Positions 1-6,237 of a DNA stretch of 9,392 bases are shown here, in pieces. Position 1 is the stretch's first letter. Every line of letters begins with the position of its first letter. A model generated the notes under the pieces. It did not search any database, was not told the DNA's origin, and saw nothing but the letters and a program-made list of their open reading frames with translations. Made by a program: the position numbers and the translations under genes. The DNA lies in assembly GCA_021852095.1 (NCBI GenBank), contig JAJZOC010000012.1:1-9392 (forward strand), read 5' to 3'. Origin of the DNA: a bacterium (GTDB lineage Bacteria > Patescibacteriota > Microgenomatia > Levybacterales > UBA12049).

Positions 1-68
1 CAGTAGATACAAAGAATCCATTACATGACGCACAGCTTGAAAAAGCGGTAGAGATATTGGTAAAATAA
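1..68 (+). CDS. 3' end of an unidentified protein, possibly an S41 C-terminal processing peptidase (partial)
   Basis: An open frame enters from the left edge (first full codon at base 3) and ends at TAA 66-68. It gives 21 residues, starting VDTKNPLHDAQLEKAVEIL. The pattern 'hDaQLekAveiL' just before the stop resembles the C-terminal helix of many S41 (CtpA/Prc-type) peptidases, where 'DpQLqkAleyL' is common. That is a family resemblance over a short stretch and is weak evidence. Only 14 bases separate the stop from the HtrA-like protease gene, so the two are probably cotranscribed; a pairing of two extracytoplasmic proteases would make sense. The identity needs the upstream sequence. Confidence 0.5.
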   Translation, partial: VDTKNPLHDAQLEKAVEILVK

Positions 69-82
69 TTCTAGCAAAACTT

Positions 83-1225
83 ATGAGAAAACTAATAGTA
101 TTAGTCGCTATTCTCACTTTAGCTTTATTTGCCTTTTCCGCGGTCTCAAAATATGTTCCCCAGCTCTCAAATTTTAAACCATCTGTTGTACAAACACCGG
201 AAAAAGTAAAGGTTGTAACGGAGGAATCAGTTGTAATTAGCGCGGTTAAGAAAGTTGGCCCTTCTGTTGTAACCGTAGTGGAAGAGTCATCTCCCCAAAG
301 CACTACACCTTATCAGCTTGGTCCATTCTCATTATTTTTTCAGGGACAACAACCCGATCAGACTCAACAGCCCGTTAGTATTGGTTCGGGTTTTATAATC
401 TCTTCTGACGGTTTGATTGTAACAAGCAAACATGTAGTAGCAGATGTTGGAGCAAAGTATCAAGTTATAACAAGCGACGATAAAAAATATGATGTTAAAA
501 AAATCTATCGTGATCCTTTGAACGATATAGCCATTATTAAAATAGATCCTGCCCAAAATCCCGGTAAAAAATTAATACCTACTCCTTTGGGCAGTTCTTC
601 TCATCTCCAGGTTGGTCAATTCGTAATAGCTATTGGAACCGCGCTCGGACAATTTAGAAACACTGTTACTACAGGGGTTATTTCGGGTTTAGGCCGCGGT
701 ATAACAGCAGGAGATCAATATCAAGGATATGTGGAGAGACTTGATAATGTTATTCAGACTGATGCGGCGATTAATCCTGGAAATTCGGGAGGACCTCTTT
801 TAAATTCTTCATCTCAAGTTATTGGAATTAACACCGCTATAGCCCAGAATGGTCAAAATATAGGTTTTGCTATTCCTATAAATGTTATAAAAGACAGCTT
901 AAAGAATTTTAATGAGCATGGGCAGTTTGAAAGACCATATCTTGGTGTTGCCTACAAAATGCTTAATCAACAAGTTGCTCTTTTGAATAATGTGCCGGAA
1001 GGGGCTTATATAGAAGATGTTGTAACGGGTTCTCCCGCAGATAAGGCAGGTATACAAAAAGGAGATATAATTATTAAAATAGATAATCAGAGATTAACCG
1101 GTAAAAATCAACTTTCTTCTGCCATCGAGAACAAAAAAGTAGGGGATAGTATACAGATAACTTTTTGGAGAGATCAAACAACAAAAACAGTAACAGCTAC
1201 TCTTGTCTCCGCCCCGAGCCAATAA
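83..1225 (+). CDS. HtrA/DegP-like S1C serine protease with one PDZ domain
   Basis: Membrane-anchored trypsin-like protease of the HtrA/DegP/DegS family, expected to degrade or process misfolded proteins outside the cytoplasmic membrane. Residues 4-20 are a hydrophobic segment (anchor or signal peptide), followed by a linker. The protease domain spans about 50-280. The catalytic triad is visible: H117 in SKHVVA, D148 in NDIAIIKI, S235 in GNSGGPLL. The LA-loop region (about 75-97) is rich in Q and P. A single PDZ domain covers about 285-375, starting at the carboxylate-binding-loop motif YLGV and including GSPADKAGIQKGDII. At 380 residues with one PDZ domain it resembles DegS or Gram-positive HtrA more than two-PDZ DegP. 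The ATG at 83 directly precedes the basic, hydrophobic N-terminus; no Shine-Dalgarno is visible. It follows the upstream gene by 14 bases and converges on prfA. Confidence 0.96.
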   Translation: MRKLIVLVAILTLALFAFSAVSKYVPQLSNFKPSVVQTPEKVKVVTEESVVISAVKKVGPSVVTVVEESSPQSTTPYQLGPFSLFFQGQQPDQTQQPVSIGSGFIISSDGLIVTSKHVVADVGAKYQVITSDDKKYDVKKIYRDPLNDIAIIKIDPAQNPGKKLIPTPLGSSSHLQVGQFVIAIGTALGQFRNTVTTGVISGLGRGITAGDQYQGYVERLDNVIQTDAAINPGNSGGPLLNSSSQVIGINTAIAQNGQNIGFAIPINVIKDSLKNFNEHGQFERPYLGVAYKMLNQQVALLNNVPEGAYIEDVVTGSPADKAGIQKGDIIIKIDNQRLTGKNQLSSAIENKKVGDSIQITFWRDQTTKTVTATLVSAPSQ

Positions 1226-1251
1226 TTTTCGGCAATAATTATTGCTTTATT
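1218..1251 (+). terminator. Weak intrinsic terminator after the HtrA-like gene
   Basis: GCCAATAATT at 1218-1227 pairs with AATTATTGC at 1237-1245 (nine pairs with one bulged C, loop of nine bases) and is followed by TTTATT. The 5' arm contains the HtrA stop codon. The stem is AT-rich, so it may be inefficient. Read on the other strand the hairpin has no T-run, so it would serve only the rightward transcript, which meets prfA tail to tail here. Confidence 0.4.
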
Positions 1252-2140
1252 CCGTGGGGTTTTCTATCGTTTTCTTTGTTTCTTCAATTATTTCCTCTAG
1301 TTTTTCTCCGTCTAGGATAGATGGAAGATTATGCCATGATTTATTGATTCTGTGATCTGTAACTCTATCTTGCGGAAAATTATATGTCCTTATTTTTTCA
1401 GCTCGCATACCTCTTCCAACTTGAGTTGACTTAAGCGATGAAATTTCAGTTTGCTGTTTTTCAACTTCCATTTCCCAAAGTTTTGCTCTTAACATTTCCA
1501 TGGCAATTTCGCGGTTTTGGGCTTGAAATCTTTGCGTTTGGCAGGTTATAACAATGCCTGTCGGTTTATGTTTAAGCCGTACTGCTGTTGAAACCTTATT
1601 AACATTTTGTCCGCCGTGTCCTCCCGACCTAAACGCTTCAAACTCAATATCGTCCGGGTTTACATGCAGATCTATGTCTCCTAGCTCGGGCAGTATAGAA
1701 ACCGTTGCGGTCGAGGTATGAATCCTATCTCTTTTCTCAGTCGTTGGAATTCTTTGCACCCTATGGACTCCTGCTTCATATTTAAATTTACCAAAGGCGT
1801 TTTTTCCTGTTATTTTAATAACATCCTCATCCAGGTTTTCAACAACCAATCCTGCCTTTTGGGCAAAACGCTGATACATTCTTAAAAGTTCCTGCGCCCA
1901 GGATTTCGCTTCTTCTCCTCCGGCCGCTCCTTTTACTTCAAGGAGTATGTTGCGATTGTCAAAAGATTCTTTTTCGTCAGAAGACGAATTTAAACTTTTT
2001 TCAAGGATTTCTTTTTGTTCTCTGAGAAGATCAAGTTCTTTTTGGGCGAGTTCCTGCATGTCGGGTTCAAGAAGGAGAGTTTCTGTTTCCCGGATTTTAT
2101 TTTCTAATTCCTTTAGTTGGATTAGTCTGTAATCCTCCAT
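1247..2140 (-). CDS. prfA: Peptide chain release factor 1, short N-terminal domain
   Basis: Class I release factor that reads UAA and UAG in the ribosomal A site and triggers hydrolysis of peptidyl-tRNA. The GGQ loop is at 173-178 (GGHGGQ, Q178) and is followed by [11 protein letters not shown]. The codon-reading motif of RF1 (PxT) is seen as P132-T133-T134 in [11 protein letters not shown]2 would have SPF here, so RF1 is the better call. The conserved block [19 protein letters not shown] is at 246-263. At 297 residues it is about 60 shorter than E. coli RF1 (360): the N-terminal domain is reduced to one short helical region (about 1-55). Residue 175, just before GGQ, is His, where Ala is usual in E. 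coli RF1. The ATG lies one base after the bL31 stop with no clear ribosome binding site, so translation is probably coupled to rpmE. prfA near rpmE is a known arrangement, as in Bacillus. Confidence 0.95.
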   Translation of the reverse strand: MEDYRLIQLKELENKIRETETLLLEPDMQELAQKELDLLREQKEILEKSLNSSSDEKESFDNRNILLEVKGAAGGEEAKSWAQELLRMYQRFAQKAGLVVENLDEDVIKITGKNAFGKFKYEAGVHRVQRIPTTEKRDRIHTSTATVSILPELGDIDLHVNPDDIEFEAFRSGGHGGQNVNKVSTAVRLKHKPTGIVITCQTQRFQAQNREIAMEMLRAKLWEMEVEKQQTEISSLKSTQVGRGMRAEKIRTYNFPQDRVTDHRINKSWHNLPSILDGEKLEEIIEETKKTIENPTE

Positions 2141-2141
2141 T

Positions 2142-2441
2142 CTATTTTATTGCCATTAGCATTTCGCGGAGAGTTTTAGGTTCGTTGTCTTTTTTCTTCA
2201 TCTCGTCTTTTTTCTTCATCGCATTTACTTTATAGGCTGATGCTTTAGTCTGTTTTTGTTGGAATTTTTGAATCCTCGAGGCGCTGTCCACAAATCTTTG
2301 CTCTCCTGTGTAAAAGGGATGGCATTTACTACAAAGTTCAACACGAATTACCGGTATAGTTGAGCCTATTGTAAATTCATTGCCGCAGGAACATATTACC
2401 TGTGCTTCGTTATAGTATTGCGGATGAATATTTGCTTTCAT
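2142..2441 (-). CDS. rpmE: 50S ribosomal protein bL31, zinc-binding type, with lysine-rich C-terminal tail
   Basis: Large-subunit ribosomal protein bL31. The start [10 protein letters not shown], the zinc-ligand cysteines C17/C19 (CSC) and C37/C40 (CSKC), and [20 protein letters not shown] at 41-60 are diagnostic of the cysteine-containing (C+) form. ATG 2441 is chosen because it gives the canonical MKANIHP N-terminus; the frame is also open to a GTG at 2459, but that lies over the probable -10 box. The protein is 99 residues, against about 65-75 for most bL31. The extra 30 or so residues form a charged tail containing a duplicated [12 protein letters not shown] unit. It is the first gene of a two-gene unit with prfA (one base apart) and has its own promoter-like sequence directly upstream. 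Confidence 0.95.
   Translation of the reverse strand: MKANIHPQYYNEAQVICSCGNEFTIGSTIPVIRVELCSKCHPFYTGEQRFVDSASRIQKFQQKQTKASAYKVNAMKKKDEMKKKDNEPKTLREMLMAIK
2187..2220 (-). repeat. Short 18-bp-period duplication in the rpmE tail
   Basis: An identical 16-base string (GTCTTTTTTCTTCATC on the + strand) occurs at 2187-2202 and 2205-2220, period 18. In the protein it encodes consecutive MKKKDE and MKKKDN units in the lysine-rich tail of bL31. The period is a multiple of three, so copy-number change would keep the frame. Confidence 0.75.
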
Positions 2442-2450
2442 TATAGATAT

Positions 2451-2479
2451 ATAATACACTATTTAAGCGTAAACCGCAA
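2451..2479 (-). promoter_or_regulatory. Sigma70-type promoter for rpmE-prfA, predicted leaderless
   Basis: On the minus strand TTGCGG (2479-2474) and TATTAT (2456-2451) are separated by exactly 17 bases. Transcription would start about seven bases after the -10 box, only about three bases before the ATG at 2441. No Shine-Dalgarno fits in that space, so a leaderless mRNA is inferred. Confidence 0.5.
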
Positions 2480-2520
2480 TAAACAAGAAGTTATAAGTTC
2501 CAAATAGCGGTAAAGGTATG

Positions 2521-3753
2521 CTAGTCTAGTTCGTTGATAAGCTGATCGTTTTGGATTGTTTTTTGAGTTCCGCTTTTTAAATCTTTTAATGTTACGGTAT
2601 TATTTTTTGCTTCGTCCGGTCCTATTATAACCGCATAAGGAATCCCTTTTTGGTCGGCGTATTTCAGTTGCTTTTCAAGTTTTGCATTTTCGTCTAGGTA
2701 TATTTCTGAATTTATACCAATTGTTCGAATGATCGAAGCGATTTCAATCGATTGCTGTTTGAGTTGCGGAGAGAAAATTGTTACTAAAACCTTAGTTGTT
2801 TGTAGATCTTTGGGAAAAAGTTTAAACTCTTCCATTGCTTCAATGATTCTGTCGAATCCAAAAGCGCATCCAACCGCCGGGATATCTCTTTTCGCAAACA
2901 TTCCAGTCAAATTATCGTATCTTCCTCCTCCGCAGACCGACCCTGCCGAATATCCGTCTATTTCAACTTCAAAAATAAGCCCGGTATAGTAACTTAATCC
3001 TCTTGCTAAAGTAGGCGAGAATTCATAGCTTGTCTGATCAATCCCTAGTTTTTCAAGTAAAGAAAATATTTCCTTAAGGCGGTTAGTGGGCGAAAGGGTC
3101 TGGATAATTTCAAGAATAGATACTGCTTGTTCTTTAGAGAAGTAAGTTTCAAGTTCTTTGAAAACGCCTTCTTTACCAATTTTTTTCATCTTATCGATGG
3201 CAATTACAGCTTTGATATTTTTATCGGGTGTTATTGTGATATCTTTTTTTGTAAAGTCTAAATTTTCGCGATCATTAATGAGCATTTTAAATTTAGAAAA
3301 TCCCAGTTTCCTTAGAGAATCGGCAGCAACCTGTATAATTTCGGCATCACTCATAGGCGAAGATGGCCCAACCGTATCAATATCGCATTGCAGGAATTCT
3401 CTATATCTTCCTTTTTGAGTATTTTCCGCACGCCAGACATTTTGAATTTGATATCTTTTAAACGGCATCGGCAGCTGATTGCCATATTGAGCAACAACGC
3501 GCGCGAGGGGTACTGTTTGATCGTAGCGAAGGGCAACGCGCCGCCCTCCGTTATCGGTAAACCTATACATTAATTTATCGCCTTCATCCCCGTATTTTCC
3601 GAGAAGAATCTCTTCATATTCCAAAGCAGGTGTTTCTAAAGGCTCAAAACCATAGGACTCAAATACCTTTCTCAAGATATCTATAACATATTGACGCTTC
3701 CTCGCCTCGCTTGGCAAAAAATCCCGAAATCCTTTAAGGGTTTGAATATTCAT
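2521..3753 (-). CDS. hisS: Histidyl-tRNA synthetase
   Basis: Class II aminoacyl-tRNA synthetase that charges tRNA-His with histidine in the cytoplasm. Numbering from ATG 3753 (410 residues): start MNIQTLKGFRDFLP; motif 2 region KRYQIQNVWRAENTQKGRYR at 99-118 with R108; the histidine-specific motif RGLSYYTG at 251-258; motif 3 AVGCAFGFDRI at 293-303 with R302; and a C-terminal anticodon-binding domain from about 320. With the catalytic motifs intact this is a true HisRS, not the HisZ regulatory paralogue. LRYDQTVPLAR (76-86) is the form seen in archaeal/eukaryote-like and some bacterial HisRS, where E. coli has LRPEGT. A GTG two codons upstream (3759) is also in frame; ATG is preferred. It starts seven bases after the LOG-like gene stop, so it looks like the fourth gene of that operon. 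Confidence 0.97.
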   Translation of the reverse strand: MNIQTLKGFRDFLPSEARKRQYVIDILRKVFESYGFEPLETPALEYEEILLGKYGDEGDKLMYRFTDNGGRRVALRYDQTVPLARVVAQYGNQLPMPFKRYQIQNVWRAENTQKGRYREFLQCDIDTVGPSSPMSDAEIIQVAADSLRKLGFSKFKMLINDRENLDFTKKDITITPDKNIKAVIAIDKMKKIGKEGVFKELETYFSKEQAVSILEIIQTLSPTNRLKEIFSLLEKLGIDQTSYEFSPTLARGLSYYTGLIFEVEIDGYSAGSVCGGGRYDNLTGMFAKRDIPAVGCAFGFDRIIEAMEEFKLFPKDLQTTKVLVTIFSPQLKQQSIEIASIIRTIGINSEIYLDENAKLEKQLKYADQKGIPYAVIIGPDEAKNNTVTLKDLKSGTQKTIQNDQLINELD

Positions 3754-3760
3754 ATTCACT

Positions 3761-4285
3761 TTATTTTAGCTTATTCAACAATAATTTAACAGCCCCATCT
3801 GCAGAAGATGCTGCGATTATTTTTATATTTTGTCTTTCATCAAGGTATGTATTGGCAAGTTTATTTGCCCATCCCTGCACACTTTTTATCGCAATAATCG
3901 GCTTCTTGTTTCTGTAGGCGAGCGCTAACTCTTGTAATGTGCCAGACCCACCTCCAATTGCAATTAAACCATCGGACATCGAGACTATTAGAGACTCCTC
4001 AGAGCAATTGATTATGCCGGAAACAACCTCAACATCAATATATTCATTCGCCTGGTTTCTTTTATTACCCGAGATGATTCCGACTGTAATTCCCCCTTTT
4101 TCTTTTGCTCCTCTACATGCTTCTTGCATAATTCCTCCTTTTCCACCGCAGACTAAAATAGCGTTGTTTAATGCAATCAATTTTCCAACCTCATAAGCAA
4201 TCTGATATGCTTTCTTATCAGGTTTTTTCTTTGTATATTCTTCGTATCCTGCTGATCCGATAACTCCTATTTGCAATTTTTTCAT
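3761..4285 (-). CDS. LOG/SLOG-superfamily protein, TIGR00725-like
   Basis: Rossmann-like protein of 174 residues, related to the LOG (cytokinin phosphoribohydrolase / 'lysine decarboxylase-like') and SLOG nucleotide-binding families. Visible motifs are the N-terminal strand and loop IGVIGSAG (6-13), the glycine loop GGKGGIM (47-53) followed by QEACRGAKEKGG, and GGGSGTLQE (111-119), the counterpart of the PGGxGTxxE signature in LOG enzymes; the Gly and Glu are kept but the Pro is replaced. LOG enzymes cleave the base from N6-modified AMP; whether this member does is unknown. The ATG overlaps the stop of the PRTase gene (ATGA), so the two are translationally coupled. A GAGAGGA sequence lies 12 bases upstream, which is distant for a ribosome binding site. 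hisS follows after seven bases. The family is fairly sure, the reaction is not. Confidence 0.8.
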   Translation of the reverse strand: MKKLQIGVIGSAGYEEYTKKKPDKKAYQIAYEVGKLIALNNAILVCGGKGGIMQEACRGAKEKGGITVGIISGNKRNQANEYIDVEVVSGIINCSEESLIVSMSDGLIAIGGGSGTLQELALAYRNKKPIIAIKSVQGWANKLANTYLDERQNIKIIAASSADGAVKLLLNKLK

Positions 4286-5124
4286 AATTTCACTTTTCCT
4301 CTCATCATTTGTATTGCCTCTAGAAAAGTTTCTTTATCATCAACATAATTTTCTAAATACTTATCTCGCACGGATCTTGATTTATTTGAATTTCCAATGA
4401 GCATTGACAAGCTATTCAATGGTGGGATCCCTGTTATGCCCTGATAAATGACCGGACTAGTCACTGCTTTATATCCTTCTACGCCACACTGATTTTTTGA
4501 TTTATTTCTTCTTCGAAGAGGAGAAAGTGTCATCAGGGCACACGCAAACCATTCAAGATGTTTCATGGGAAATGTTTGTTGAATAGTCTTTAAGGTTGCT
4601 CCAGTTACTATGACATCATCCAAAACAATAACTGTTTCTGCTTTTGTATCAGAAAGAGCTCTTCGTACTCTATTTTTTTCTCCCAATTCAACTTCTTCTA
4701 TCGATCCTGTTTTTGGGTTGACTACTCGCTGTGTTGGTATCTCTACCGTATTTAAACCATCTGTTAATTCTTGGGGTAATAACTCTTTAACTACTTGAGC
4801 GCCTGCGCCAGGAAAAATAAGTACTGTTTTCTTTTTATTAACAGTTCTCAGAAGAGTTTCCAGCTTTCGATCTAGAGCAAAAGTAAGATCTTGCGCATCA
4901 TAGACTTCAAGCCAGCCTCGACACGCAACTTGAGAGGTTTCTATATCTTCTTGCAAAGAAATTTGAGCACGGTATGAAATATCATCTATTGCCAGTCGAG
5001 TATTTGATGTGTCAACCAATACAAATCTATCCCAATAAAGAGCAGGATAATCTCTTCGCAGTCTTGTCTGCATATCTCTTTCTAGAATATCAAGTTGATT
5101 TTTATCTCTAACATCAATTGTCAT
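4282..5124 (-). CDS. Type I phosphoribosyltransferase-fold protein of unknown substrate
   Basis: 280-residue protein with a clear PRPP-binding signature, VIVLDDVIVTGATL at 165-178 (acidic pair D169-D170 followed by TGAT), typical of type I phosphoribosyltransferases. Ahead of it, VLIFPGAGAQVV (101-112) could be the loop that opens the PRTase fold. Residues 1-95 form an N-terminal extension with no motif I recognise, and the C-terminal part (about 200-280) includes an RRR cluster and GITGIPPLNSLSML, possibly the hood. It matches none of Apt, Hpt, PyrE, Upp or HisG well by eye. An AAAGGAG ribosome binding site lies six bases before the ATG. The start overlaps the upstream gene (ATGA) and the stop overlaps the LOG-like gene (ATGA), so the three are probably made together. 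Its partner may act on a base or nucleotide that this enzyme makes or consumes; that is inference. Confidence 0.8.
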   Translation of the reverse strand: MTIDVRDKNQLDILERDMQTRLRRDYPALYWDRFVLVDTSNTRLAIDDISYRAQISLQEDIETSQVACRGWLEVYDAQDLTFALDRKLETLLRTVNKKKTVLIFPGAGAQVVKELLPQELTDGLNTVEIPTQRVVNPKTGSIEEVELGEKNRVRRALSDTKAETVIVLDDVIVTGATLKTIQQTFPMKHLEWFACALMTLSPLRRRNKSKNQCGVEGYKAVTSPVIYQGITGIPPLNSLSMLIGNSNKSRSVRDKYLENYVDDKETFLEAIQMMRGKVKL

Positions 5125-5783
5125 TGTTTTCTCCTTTGTTTTTCTTGAAACGTAAAAAAGTTTGGAAATTCTATTGAATATTGTTTATTGAGCAGATTCA
5201 ATGCATAAAAGAAAATTTCATACATACCACTTTCATTTCCGCGATACTTTTGTAACCACTGTTGCATCTCCGGTGCTTTATCGCGAATCCACTGTGATCT
5301 ATTTGCACTATCTGGCATTGGAAAATTTGTAATTCTAGTTCTATAATTTTCATCAGCTAGCTTAGTTTTAATTTTTTTAAGCTCCTCGAGATCGAAGTAT
5401 GATGTCCCGAACACATAATCAAACCCATCACTATAGCGAAATCGTAGCCCATCCAAAGAGAAGCGGAGTCTAATAATACTTCTAGAGCCTAAAATTACCT
5501 GCTCACCATTGTTTTCTTTCCATCCAAATACGTTTTCCGGCGAGTTCGATCCTTTGACAGGCCATAGATCAATACCGTACTCATTATTTTTTGGCTCAAC
5601 GGCGAATACGAAAATGTCTTCTATAAATCTATCTCCATCTATTTTTCTCCTGAGACCAAATCCTGGAGTAGTAAGATTTATGGGCCACCTTTGACCAACG
5701 GTTCTAAAATATCGGGCTATCTTTCGGTTTAATTCCCTGGTTTTATTTTGTTCGCTTCCACACCTTATTTCTTTAATATTCAT
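5121..5783 (-). CDS. Unknown protein, first gene of the PRTase/LOG/hisS operon
   Basis: I do not recognise this 220-residue protein (numbered from ATG 5783). It has no signal peptide or membrane segment and looks like a soluble mixed alpha/beta protein: aromatic and basic in the middle (SIIRLRFSLDGLRFRYSDGF, then DYVFGTSYFDLEELKKI), with a helical C-terminus ending EKQRRKQ. ATG 5783 is chosen because AAGGA lies just upstream, although the spacing of three bases is short. An in-frame ATG at 5795 (four residues more) is the alternative. The frame runs open to a TTG at 5852, but that start would read through a terminator-like hairpin and is unlikely. The stop overlaps the PRTase start (ATGA), implying coupled synthesis and perhaps a shared complex. 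Confidence 0.75.
   Translation of the reverse strand: MNIKEIRCGSEQNKTRELNRKIARYFRTVGQRWPINLTTPGFGLRRKIDGDRFIEDIFVFAVEPKNNEYGIDLWPVKGSNSPENVFGWKENNGEQVILGSRSIIRLRFSLDGLRFRYSDGFDYVFGTSYFDLEELKKIKTKLADENYRTRITNFPMPDSANRSQWIRDKAPEMQQWLQKYRGNESGMYEIFFYALNLLNKQYSIEFPNFFTFQEKQRRKQ
5131..5137 (-). promoter_or_regulatory. Ribosome binding site of the PRTase gene
   Basis: AAAGGAG on the minus strand, six bases before ATG 5124. It is the strongest Shine-Dalgarno in the window and fixes the start. The housekeeping genes around the cassette (hisS, rpmE, prfA, yerC, the HtrA gene) show none comparable. Confidence 0.75.
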
Positions 5784-5795
5784 AAATCCTTCCAT

Positions 5796-5819
5796 AAAAA
5801 AACCGCCTGTTCGGCGGTT
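5796..5819 (-). terminator. Hairpin plus T-run abutting the cassette start (terminator or attenuator)
   Basis: On the minus strand AACCGCC (5819-5813), loop GAACA, GGCGGTT (5807-5801), then a run of seven T ending at 5796, counting two that belong to the stem. This has the form of a strong intrinsic terminator. It ends directly before the ATG at 5795 and 12 bases before the ATG at 5783, so it is either the last terminator behind yerC or a control element in the leader of the unknown/PRTase/LOG/hisS operon. Confidence 0.75.
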
Positions 5820-5850
5820 AAGATTTTCATATTTATTTAAATTTAAACAC

Positions 5851-5880
5851 AAAAAATCACCCCGCCCTGAAGTAGGCGAG
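5851..5880 (-). terminator. Intrinsic terminator between yerC and the cassette
   Basis: On the minus strand CTCGCC (5880-5875) pairs with GGCGGG (5866-5861), one G-U pair, loop TACTTCAG, followed by GTGA and six T (5856-5851). It lies about 65 bases beyond the yerC stop and is a likely end for its transcript. With the hairpin at 5796-5819 it makes a tandem pair. Confidence 0.6.
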
Positions 5881-5886
5881 TATGAT

Positions 5887-5943
5887 TTGACTTAATTTGA
5901 AATTTAAAATTTAAAGTTTTCATTGAAAATTAAAAAATAAAAA
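5887..5943. repeat. AT-rich low-complexity spacer after yerC
   Basis: Almost pure A/T, built from variants of AATTTAAA and AAAATTAAAA, with a small inverted repeat (TTTTC AAT GAAAA on the minus strand) in the middle. No coding potential is seen. It resembles the degenerate AT-rich spacer repeats common in small bacterial genomes; function unknown. Confidence 0.5.
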
Positions 5944-6237
5944 TTAAAAATTCTTGTTCTCGAATCTCTTGAGAACAAGCCTGTATCCGCCTTTGCCTTT
6001 GGTCAGCCATTTATTCACTCTGGCAATTGTTGTACTGCTCATGCCGGTTTCCTTTTCGATCTTTTCATATTGTACTTTTTGATCAAGCATTTGCGCTACT
6101 TTCCACCTGTTGGCGAATTCTTTTATTTCCGCCTCGGTTAATAGATCTCTTAAAAATCTTTTGCACTCATCGTCTGTTCGTAACGACAATAGCGCTTTAT
6201 ATAAACTTTTACTTGATCTATTTGATAAATAATCCAT
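5944..6237 (-). CDS. yerC: YerC/YecD-family TrpR-like transcriptional regulator
   Basis: 97-residue DNA-binding protein of the TrpR superfamily. LLTEAEIKEFANRWKVAQML (32-51) matches the 'LTpaE...la.RwevakLL' block of the family. The helix-turn-helix is at about 57-78 (YEKIEKETGMSSTTIARVNKWL in two parts), and the C-terminal GKGGYRLVLKR (81-91) is the hallmark of YerC/YecD rather than TrpR proper. R73 lines up by eye with TrpR R84, but the position of TrpR R54 appears to be W45, so tryptophan may not be the ligand. The full family length is present. ATG 6237 is preceded by a near-consensus promoter and two palindromes, which suggests that it represses itself. It stands alone, with terminators on its 3' side. 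Confidence 0.9.
   Translation of the reverse strand: MDYLSNRSSKSLYKALLSLRTDDECKRFLRDLLTEAEIKEFANRWKVAQMLDQKVQYEKIEKETGMSSTTIARVNKWLTKGKGGYRLVLKRFENKNF

Noticed and set aside
332..556. Minus-strand open frame inside the HtrA-like gene
   Set aside because: Shadow of a well-supported gene; the translation is Ile/Tyr/Phe-rich and resembles no protein. Other antisense frames in hisS, prfA, the PRTase, LOG, AI-2E and secreted-protein genes were dropped for the same reason.
2442..2520. Terminator after hisS
   Set aside because: Only a 5-bp match (ACCGC/GCGGT) with a loop of about 29 bases and no T-run; the same bases form the rpmE promoter.
2521..5124. The PRTase and HisRS genes in one operon as a HisG/HisZ pair for histidine synthesis
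   Set aside because: HisG is not a type I PRTase and lacks the DDVIVTGAT-type motif seen here, and the HisRS keeps its catalytic motifs, unlike HisZ.
5784..5852. N-terminal extension of the unknown protein from TTG 5852
   Set aside because: It would start in the T-run of one hairpin and read through a terminator-like stem; ATG 5783 has an AAGGA just upstream.
5784..5880. A T-box or histidine leader-peptide attenuator for the operon containing hisS
   Set aside because: The leader is far too short for a T-box, no T-box sequence was seen, and the short frame from TTG 5852 has no histidine codons.
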